DNA of 64,000 nucleotides from positions 186,001-250,000 of the forward strand of contig DATAJS010000031.1 in assembly GCA_036262035.1 (NCBI GenBank), given 5' to 3'. This DNA is from Burkholderiales bacterium. GTDB lineage: Bacteria; Pseudomonadota; Gammaproteobacteria; Burkholderiales; SG8-41. This document shows, in pieces, positions 58,155 through 64,000 of this stretch (position 1 is the stretch's first letter; each line of letters starts with the position of its first letter). Under the pieces are notes generated by a model that saw only the letters and a program-made list of their open reading frames with translations, was not told the origin of the DNA and searched no databases. The translations under genes and the position numbers were made by a program.

Positions 58155-59122
58155 GCGTTACTCGCCGCTGCGTGCATGCGGACGATGTCCTCGATGCTTT
58201 CGTCGCGCCTGAAGCCGAGCCGGTCGGCGCGGGCGGTGTCGAACGCGGCGGGCCACGACAGCACGATGCGCTCGATCCCGGGATCGCGCTCGAAGCGCAC
58301 TCGTGCGCGCGCTTCGCGGCCGGCGACGCGCTCGAGCGCCTCCAGCGCTTGCGCGACGCTCACCGTGATGCCGGGCGCGTTGAGCGTGCGGTGCGCGCCC
58401 CACGCGCTCTCGTCGAGCTCCATCGCGTGTATCAGCGCGTCGATCGCGCGGCGCGGCGACGCGATCCACATCCTCGCGTCTTCAGGCACCGGGCACACCG
58501 CGGCTTCGCCCGCGAGAGGCTCGCGCAGGATGTTGCTCATGAAGCCCGACGCGGCGCGGTTCGGCTTGCCGGGCCGGATGACGATCGTCGGCAGGCGTAT
58601 CGCGCGGCCGTCGAGATAGCCTTTGCGCGTGTAGTCGTTGACGAGCAGCTCGCCGATCACCTTCTGCGTGCCGTACGAGGACCGCGGCGTCGCGGCGGTG
58701 GTGTCGACGACGGTCTGCGGCAGCTCGCCGCCGAACGCCGCGACCGAGCTCGTAAAAACCAGCCGCGGCAGGCTCGAATGCGCGCGGCACGCTTCGAGCA
58801 CCGTGCGCATGCCGTCGACGTTGACGCGCATGCCGAGATCGAAATCGGCTTCGGCGCCGGCGCTCACCACCGACGCGAGATGGAACACCGCGTCGGCGTC
58901 GCGGCACACTTCGCTCACGAGATCGCGGTCGACGATGTCGCCGCCGACGCGCTTCACGCGCTCGTCGTCCAGCGCGTTGGCACCGAACGCCTGGTCGAAC
59001 AGCACCAGCTCGTCGAGCCGCGTCGTGCCGCCGGGCTCGTCGGCAAGACCGCCGCGCGCGAGCAGCGCCCGAGCGACACCCTGCCCGAGAAATCCGCCCC
59101 CGCCCGTGACGAGCACTTTCAT
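58151..59122 (-). CDS. denD: D-erythronate dehydrogenase (short-chain epimerase-like)
   Basis: 323-aa NAD-dependent extended short-chain dehydrogenase. Rossmann motif GGGGFLG (residues 7-13), catalytic Tyr and Lys in SSYGTQKVIGE, DNA-type family segments GDIVDRDLVSE and LPTIVIRPGKPNRAASGF as in DenD. It oxidises D-erythronate to the 2-oxo acid. Between the hydrolase and otnK with four-base overlaps on both sides. Confidence 0.92.
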   Translation of the reverse strand: MKVLVTGGGGFLGQGVARALLARGGLADEPGGTTRLDELVLFDQAFGANALDDERVKRVGGDIVDRDLVSEVCRDADAVFHLASVVSAGAEADFDLGMRVNVDGMRTVLEACRAHSSLPRLVFTSSVAAFGGELPQTVVDTTAATPRSSYGTQKVIGELLVNDYTRKGYLDGRAIRLPTIVIRPGKPNRAASGFMSNILREPLAGEAAVCPVPEDARMWIASPRRAIDALIHAMELDESAWGAHRTLNAPGITVSVAQALEALERVAGREARARVRFERDPGIERIVLSWPAAFDTARADRLGFRRDESIEDIVRMHAAASNA

Positions 59123-59928
59123 GCGCCGAGAAAATCGAACGTGCGCGACGCGACGAGATCCGCGTGGCTCCACGTCGCACAGAAGCGCGCGCCGGGGATC
59201 ACTTCGCCGCGGCCGCGCGGCACCGTCTTTTCGAGCGAGGGCATGTCCTTCGTGTAGTGGAAGTGCTCGCCCATGAGGAAGAGCACGTCGCAGCCGATCT
59301 CGCGAAACTGCCCGTGCTGATCGTACGCGCCGAGCGCATGCAACGGCTGCCAGCGGTCGCGGCCGGCTTCGACCTGCGCGACGTTGATGCGGTCCATCCA
59401 CGACTGATCGGCGTCGATCGGCGCATGGGTCGCGTCGTGGGCAAGCACGAAGTCGAGGGTGCGGGTGAGCGGAAATCCGGAAGCATCGCTGGGCCTGAGA
59501 TGATCGCGCAGCGGCGCGTGGGCGCGCTCGCTGACGCTGCGGTCCGGATAGTACGGGCAGTTCACCAGCACCGCGCGCTCGATCCGCGACGGAAAAGACG
59601 CCGCGAGCTCCGCCGACACGAACGCGCCGGTCGCTTCGCCGAGCGCGGTCGCGCGCTCGACACCCGCCGCATCCATCGCTGCGATCGCGCACCTCGCGTA
59701 GTCGGCGATCGTCGGCTGCGCCGAGACGTGATCGGACATGCCGCATCCCGGGTAGTCGATCGCGATGGCATGGACTTTTGCAGCCAGCGCTTCGACGAGC
59801 TCGGTCATCAGCGCCGACGACTGCTGGTTGATGTGGCTCAGCACGACGGCTCGTGCGTGTCCGCGGCCTGCATGCCGGTAGTGGATGTAGCCGTAAGGCG
59901 TGTCGGCGAGGCCGCGGTCGATCTTCAT
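59119..59928 (-). CDS. Alpha/beta-hydrolase-fold protein with Ala in place of the nucleophile
   Basis: 269-aa alpha/beta-hydrolase-fold protein. The nucleophile elbow, normally GxSxG, reads LGEATGAF, with Ala99 at the nucleophile position; the codons are clear, so this is not a sequencing slip. The acid-region and the late His (TWSHADLV) are kept. No signal peptide. It is embedded in the erythronate operon, overlapping denD by four bases and three bases after the Bug gene, at a place where an isomerase (OtnI) might be expected. Its reaction, if any, is unknown. Confidence 0.85.
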   Translation of the reverse strand: MKIDRGLADTPYGYIHYRHAGRGHARAVVLSHINQQSSALMTELVEALAAKVHAIAIDYPGCGMSDHVSAQPTIADYARCAIAAMDAAGVERATALGEATGAFVSAELAASFPSRIERAVLVNCPYYPDRSVSERAHAPLRDHLRPSDASGFPLTRTLDFVLAHDATHAPIDADQSWMDRINVAQVEAGRDRWQPLHALGAYDQHGQFREIGCDVLFLMGEHFHYTKDMPSLEKTVPRGRGEVIPGARFCATWSHADLVASRTFDFLGA

Positions 59929-59931
59929 GCA

Positions 59932-60897
59932 CTAGTCCGCGTGGATGTTCGCCTGGTGCGCGACCTTGGTGAACTTCGCGATGTCGTTCCTGAAGATCGT
60001 CGCGGTCTCTTCGGGCGAGCTCGCCACGACGTCGGCGCCGAGCGAAGCCATGCGCTCCTTCACGTCGGCGAGCGCGAGGGCCTTCACCATCTCGTGGTTG
60101 AGACGCTGCACGATGTCGCGCGAGACCTTCGCCGGGGCGACCGCGCCGTACCACGTGCTCATCGAATAGCCCGGCACCGTCTCGGCGACCGTGGGGACGT
60201 CGGGCAGCACCGGCGCGCGCTTTTCCGTCGTCACCGCGATCGCGCGCACGCGATGCGCCTTGATGTGCGGGATCACCGGCGGCATGGTCGAGAAGCTCGT
60301 CATTACATGTCCCGCCAGAAGGTCGATCGCGATGGGGCCGCCGCCCTTGTAGGGAATCGGCAGCAGGTTGGTCCTGGTCATCATCTTGAACATCTCGCCG
60401 GCGAAGTGCTCGGGACTGCCGACGCCGGACGTGGCGTAGGTCATCTCGCCGGGCTTCGCCTTGGCGAGCGCGATGATGTCTTTCACCGAGCGCGCCGGCA
60501 GCGACATGTTCGCGCACAGCACGTTGGGCACGCTCGACACCACGGTGATCGGCGTGAAATCGCGCTCGATGTCGTAGCCGAGGTTCTTGTACACCGGCTT
60601 GCTCATGATGTGCGCGACCGACATGAAGAGCAGCGTGTAGCCGTCGGCGGGCGCTTCGGCCGCGAGCTTGGCCGCGAGGTTCGCGTTCGCCCCCGGACGG
60701 TTGTCGACGACGAACTGCTGCTTCATCGACTCCGAGAGCTTGGTCCCGACCGTGCGCGCCATGATGTCGGTGCCGCCGCCGGGCGCGAAGCCGACGAGTA
60801 TGCGCACCGGTTTCGCGGGATATGCCTGCGAGAACGCGTTCCCGCAGGACAGAACGGTGAGTGCGGCAAACGCTGCGAATAGCTGAGAACGAGCCAT
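59932..60897 (-). CDS. Bug/TctC-type solute-binding protein of the acid-sugar operon
   Basis: 321-aa binding protein: signal peptide (FAAFAALTVLSCGNAFSQ), YPAKPVRILVGFAPGGGTD, VVDNRPGANANLA and LLPIPYKGGG. GAGGAGG lies four bases before the ATG. First gene of Bug-hydrolase-denD-otnK-otnC, so it probably binds D-erythronate or a similar C4 acid. Divergent from the dehydrogenase at 60984. Confidence 0.93.
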   Translation of the reverse strand: MARSQLFAAFAALTVLSCGNAFSQAYPAKPVRILVGFAPGGGTDIMARTVGTKLSESMKQQFVVDNRPGANANLAAKLAAEAPADGYTLLFMSVAHIMSKPVYKNLGYDIERDFTPITVVSSVPNVLCANMSLPARSVKDIIALAKAKPGEMTYATSGVGSPEHFAGEMFKMMTRTNLLPIPYKGGGPIAIDLLAGHVMTSFSTMPPVIPHIKAHRVRAIAVTTEKRAPVLPDVPTVAETVPGYSMSTWYGAVAPAKVSRDIVQRLNHEMVKALALADVKERMASLGADVVASSPEETATIFRNDIAKFTKVAHQANIHAD

Positions 60898-60983
60898 GAG
60901 TCCTCCTCTGTCGGGTTTTTATCTACAATAGCCCAGCCTTACGTCCTGCCGCAAACTCCCCGCAACCGGAAAGAAGAAATCGC

Positions 60984-62072
60984 ATGAACATACTCGTCCT
61001 GCCCGGCGACGACATCGGGCCCGAGATCACCGCCGCCGCGGTGTCGGTGCTCGAACGAGCGAACGCCGTGTACTCGCTGGGTCTCCAGCTCACGACGCGC
61101 GACGTCGGCATGGCGAGCTATCGCAAGATCGGCACGACGATGCCCGAAGCCATCGTCGAGGAAGCGCTGGCCGCCGACGGCGTCGTGCTCGGCCCGTGCG
61201 GCATGACCGAATATCCGCCGCGCGAGCAGGGCGGCATCAACGTGCCCGGCACGATCCGGAAGCGCCTCGACCTCTACGCGAACATCCGCCCGGCGCGCAG
61301 CCGCCCAGGCATCGAGCGCGCGCTGCCGAAGCTCGACTGCCTCATCGTCCGCGAGAACACCGAAGGCTTCTATTCCGACCGCAACATGTTCCTGGGCAGC
61401 GGCGAGTTCATGCCCACGCCCGACGTCGCGCTGTCGGTGCGCAAGATCACCGCGAAAGCGTCGAAGCGCATCGCCAAGGTCGCGTTCGAGTACGCGGGCC
61501 GCCGCAGCAGGCGCGTGACCGCGGTCGGCAAGCGCCACGTGCTCCAGTTGTCCGACGGGATCTTCATCGAGCAGACGACGGCAGTGGCCCAGGACCATCC
61601 GCAGGTGACCTGGCGGGAGATGGACATCGACGCGATGGCGGCGGACATCTACACGCGGCCCGAGCGTCACGACGTGATCCTGATCACCAACATGTTCGGC
61701 GACGTGCTGTCGAACCTCGCGGTCGCGATGTCGGGCAGCCTCGGCCTCGCCGCGGCGCTCAACGCGGGCGACGAGCACGTCGTCGCCAACGCCGGACACG
61801 GCTCGGCGCCGGACATCGCGGGCAAGGACATCGGCAACCCGACCGGATTGATACTCTCGACCGCGATGCTGCTCGACGCCCTCGGACACCGCCGCAACCG
61901 CAAAGAGCTTTCCGAAGCCGGCCGCGCGATCGAAGCGGCCGTCGACGCGGTGCTCGCGAACCGCGCAAACCGGACCGCCGACCTCGGCGGCAAGACCGGC
62001 ACGCGCGCTTTCGGCGCTGCGGTCGTGGCCGAGGTCGAGAAGAGCGCTCAACGCCTCGCGCAAACCGTTTAA
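60984..62072 (+). CDS. Isopropylmalate/tartrate dehydrogenase-family enzyme
   Basis: 362-aa beta-decarboxylating dehydrogenase (isocitrate/isopropylmalate/tartrate dehydrogenase fold): LPGDDIGPEIT, RENTEGFYSDRN, LITNMFGDVLSNLAVAMSGSLGLA and NAGHGSAPDIAGKDIGNPTG are all intact. The RENTEGFYS variant differs from housekeeping LeuB (RELTGGIYF), so tartrate, homoisocitrate or a related hydroxy-acid is more likely. Divergent from the erythronate operon, which suggests a shared theme of hydroxy-acid catabolism. Confidence 0.9.
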   Translation: MNILVLPGDDIGPEITAAAVSVLERANAVYSLGLQLTTRDVGMASYRKIGTTMPEAIVEEALAADGVVLGPCGMTEYPPREQGGINVPGTIRKRLDLYANIRPARSRPGIERALPKLDCLIVRENTEGFYSDRNMFLGSGEFMPTPDVALSVRKITAKASKRIAKVAFEYAGRRSRRVTAVGKRHVLQLSDGIFIEQTTAVAQDHPQVTWREMDIDAMAADIYTRPERHDVILITNMFGDVLSNLAVAMSGSLGLAAALNAGDEHVVANAGHGSAPDIAGKDIGNPTGLILSTAMLLDALGHRRNRKELSEAGRAIEAAVDAVLANRANRTADLGGKTGTRAFGAAVVAEVEKSAQRLAQTV

Positions 62073-62080
62073 AAGCAATA

Positions 62081-62250
62081 AACCGCCAAGGACGCAAAGG
62101 ACGCAAAGGAAGGCAAAATCGTCATTGCGAGGAGCGATAGCGACGAAGCAATCCCGTTGCGAACGAACGGCGTGCGCCACGAGATCGCCACGCGCCTTCG
62201 GCGCTCGCGATGACAGCATGTAGGCTTTCCTTTGCGTCCTCTGCGGTAAA
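62081..62250. repeat. Composite repeat: GGACGCAAAGG arms around a GAGGAGCG element
   Basis: Outer arms 62081-62113 (GGACGCAAAGGACGCAAAGG) and 62225-62250 (TTTCCTTTGCGTCC) match those at 49377 and 50509. The payload (62119-62216) is instead the GTCATTGCGAGGAGCG element found at 28155. It fills nearly the whole 199-base gap. Confidence 0.85.
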
Positions 62251-62271
62251 AAACGCCTTTTCAAAACACTT

Positions 62272-62931
62272 ATGCAAGCACCCCGTATAGCCCTCATCCA
62301 CGCGACCCCGGTCGCCATCGAGCCGATCGTCTCGGCGTTCAAGCGGCTGTGGCCGGCGGCGCGCACGACGAGCCTGCTGGAAGATTCGCTCGCGCCCGAT
62401 CTCGCTGCCGACGGCAAGCTCACCGACGTCATGATCGAGCGCTTCGTCACGCTCGCGCGCTACGTGCGCGGCTGCGGCGCGGACGCGATCCTCTTCACCT
62501 GCTCCGCGTTCGGCCCGGCCATCGAAGAGGCGCGCAGGCAGCTCGACGTGCCGGTCCTCAAACCCAACGAAGCGATGCTGGACGAGGCGCTCGCCGCGGG
62601 CACGCGGATCGGCCTCATGGCGACGTTCGCCCCGAGCATCCCGTCGCTCCGGCAGGAGCTCGAGGATCTCGCTGCGGAAAAAGGCCTGAAGCTCTCCATA
62701 CGGACGAGCGCGATTCCGTCCGCCCTCGCGGCGCTGCACGACGGCCAGCCCGGCGAGCACGATCGCCTGATCGCTGCCGCCGCGGAAGAGATGGAGGACT
62801 GCGACGCGCTGGTGCTCGGCCAGTTCTCGATGGCGAGCGCCGCCGACGCCATCCCGAAGAAGCGCGGGCGCAAGGTGCTGACCAGCCCCGCATCGGCGGT
62901 GCTGCGTCTGAAGTCGACCCTGGGGAGCTGA
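62272..62931 (+). CDS. Asp/Glu/hydantoin racemase-superfamily protein
   Basis: 219-aa protein of the Asp/Glu racemase fold: IALIHATPVAIEPI, catalytic Cys77 in LFTCSAFGPAIEEA, and GTRIGLMATFAPSIPSL. The second half lacks the paired Cys: the expected region reads DALVLGQFSMAS. This suggests a one-Cys isomerase, decarboxylase or lyase rather than a two-base racemase. The stop codon lies within a GGGGAGCTGACCCC variant of the GGGGTCTGACCCC element (62922-62936). Confidence 0.8.
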   Translation: MQAPRIALIHATPVAIEPIVSAFKRLWPAARTTSLLEDSLAPDLAADGKLTDVMIERFVTLARYVRGCGADAILFTCSAFGPAIEEARRQLDVPVLKPNEAMLDEALAAGTRIGLMATFAPSIPSLRQELEDLAAEKGLKLSIRTSAIPSALAALHDGQPGEHDRLIAAAAEEMEDCDALVLGQFSMASAADAIPKKRGRKVLTSPASAVLRLKSTLGS

Positions 62932-62994
62932 CCCCGCCCAATTTCCTCCGGCGCGCACGTAAAATGCTGCGCTCTCACAAGGAGGGAATTTCCC

Positions 62995-63987
62995 ATGAAG
63001 TTGCGTTTCAGCCGCCTCGCTCTCGTGCTGGCGGCCGCGTTCTCACCCGCGGCGCACGCGCAGGTGATCAAGGGTCCGGGCGACTATCCGAACAAGCCGG
63101 TCCGCCTCGTCGTGCCTTTCGTGCCGGGCGGCCCCACCGACATCCAGGGCCGCATGCTCGCCGAGAAGATGGGCCAGCGCATGGGCCAGCAGGTCATCGT
63201 CGACAACCGCGGCGGCGCCAACGGCAACATCGGCATGGAGATCGTCGCACGCGCACCCGCCGACGGCTACACGCTGGTGATCGCGACCGTCGGCACGTGG
63301 GCGGTCAACCCGCACCTCTACAAGCTGCCGTTCGACGTCACGAAGGACTTCACGCCGATCACCCAGGTGTCGACCTCGCCCGGCGTCCTCGTCGTGCACC
63401 CGACGGTCAACGCGAAGAGCGTGAAGGAGCTGATCGCGCTCGCACACGAGAAGCCCGGCGCGCTCAACTACGGCTCGTCCGGCATCGGCGGCTTCGGCCA
63501 CATCTCGGGCGAGCTCTTCTGCATGATGGCCAAGGTCAAGATGACTCACGTGCCGTACAAGAGCTCCGCGCCGTCGCTGACCGATCTCATCAGCGGCCAG
63601 ATCCAGGTGCTGTTCAACAACATGATCTCGACCGTGCCGCATCTGAAGACGAACCGGCTGCGCGGGCTCGCGACGACGGGCAAGAAACGCTCGCCCGCCC
63701 TGCCCGACCTCCCGACCGTCGCGGAAGCCGGCGTGCCGGGCTACGAGAACTCGTCGTGGTCGGCCGTCGCCGGCGGCCCCGGCATGGCGAAGCCGCTCCA
63801 GGCGCGTCTGCACAAAGACCTCGTCGAGATCCTCAAGATGCCGGACGTGCAGGCGAAGCATGCCGAAGTCGGCGCGGAGATCATCGCGAGCACGCCCGAG
63901 CAGTTCCACGCGTACCTGAAGAGCGAAGTCGCGAAGTTCGGCAAGCTCATCAAGGCGACCGGCATCAAGGCCGCGGCGAACGGTTGA
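62995..63987 (+). CDS. Bug/TctC-type solute-binding protein
   Basis: 330-aa binding protein: signal peptide (LALVLAAAFSPAAHAQ), YPNKPVRLVVPFVPGGPTD, IVDNRGGANGNIG and MTHVPYKSS, where the usual GG is SS. AAGGAGGG lies upstream of the ATG. Follows the racemase-family gene by 63 bases on the same strand, so it may feed that enzyme. Complete within the window. Confidence 0.92.
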   Translation: MKLRFSRLALVLAAAFSPAAHAQVIKGPGDYPNKPVRLVVPFVPGGPTDIQGRMLAEKMGQRMGQQVIVDNRGGANGNIGMEIVARAPADGYTLVIATVGTWAVNPHLYKLPFDVTKDFTPITQVSTSPGVLVVHPTVNAKSVKELIALAHEKPGALNYGSSGIGGFGHISGELFCMMAKVKMTHVPYKSSAPSLTDLISGQIQVLFNNMISTVPHLKTNRLRGLATTGKKRSPALPDLPTVAEAGVPGYENSSWSAVAGGPGMAKPLQARLHKDLVEILKMPDVQAKHAEVGAEIIASTPEQFHAYLKSEVAKFGKLIKATGIKAAANG

Positions 63988-64000
63988 TGTAAACGAACGG

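Overview
The window is GC-rich DNA densely packed with genes, and it reads as a Betaproteobacterium, most likely Burkholderiales. Three things point that way. First, there are nine Bug/TctC-type periplasmic solute-binding proteins, an expansion typical of Bordetella/Cupriavidus-like genomes. Second, there is a complete nitrate-assimilation cluster in the beta/gamma-proteobacterial arrangement (nasT, nrtABD, FNT channel, PP2C-kinase fusion, nirBD, nasA, ybiB, cobA). Third, the intergenic spaces carry proteobacterial palindromic repeats. No rRNA, tRNA, CRISPR array, transposase or phage gene was seen.

Layout. 0.1-8.3 kb: a CaiB/BaiF CoA-transferase, a lipoprotein with a small partner, a secreted alpha/beta hydrolase operon with a HugZ-like flavin protein, a proline-rich membrane protein and a two-lobed M16 metallopeptidase. 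8.4-13.2 kb: a leftward operon of a Bug protein, hyuA and hyuB, in which both enzyme genes carry in-frame palindromic insertions. 13.3-23.8 kb: Bug proteins, a luciferase-like monooxygenase, a DyP peroxidase, an MFS exporter, an unrecognised 449-aa protein, a D-aminoacylase-like amidohydrolase and a membrane-anchored Mrr-like protein.

24.0-38.5 kb: nitrate assimilation. Four sigma-54 (-24/-12) promoter matches precede nasT, nrtA, the FNT/kinase pair and nirB. Two NtrC-like sites lie in the divergent FNT/nirB region. The nrtA leader has a hairpin with an A1/G4 hexaloop followed by an intrinsic terminator, which is what a NasT (ANTAR) antiterminator would act on. The nasT leader is a short sigma-54-driven RNA ending in its own terminator, resembling NalA. 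Nitrate would enter by NrtABD and nitrite by the FNT channel. NasA would reduce nitrate to nitrite and NirBD nitrite to ammonium; CobA would supply the siroheme precursor.

38.5-47.5 kb: a Bug protein, a small repeat-bearing secreted protein and a Type I restriction-modification operon (hsdM-hsdS-fic-hsdR) with a Fic AMP-transferase gene inside it. 47.7-54 kb: a ThDP enzyme, an ornithine-cyclodeaminase-family protein, a second CoA-transferase, a BON-domain protein and a D-tartrate-dehydratase-like enolase. 54-61 kb: two Bug proteins and a tightly coupled C4 acid-sugar operon (Bug, alpha/beta hydrolase lacking its nucleophile, denD, otnK, otnC). 61-64 kb: a beta-decarboxylating dehydrogenase, an Asp/Glu-racemase-family protein and a final Bug protein.

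The most unusual thread is the repeats. At least six kinds of small palindromic or tandem-arm element fill the intergenic spaces. Some are nested inside one another, some supply stop codons, and three genes (hyuA, hyuB, hsdM) have them translated in frame.
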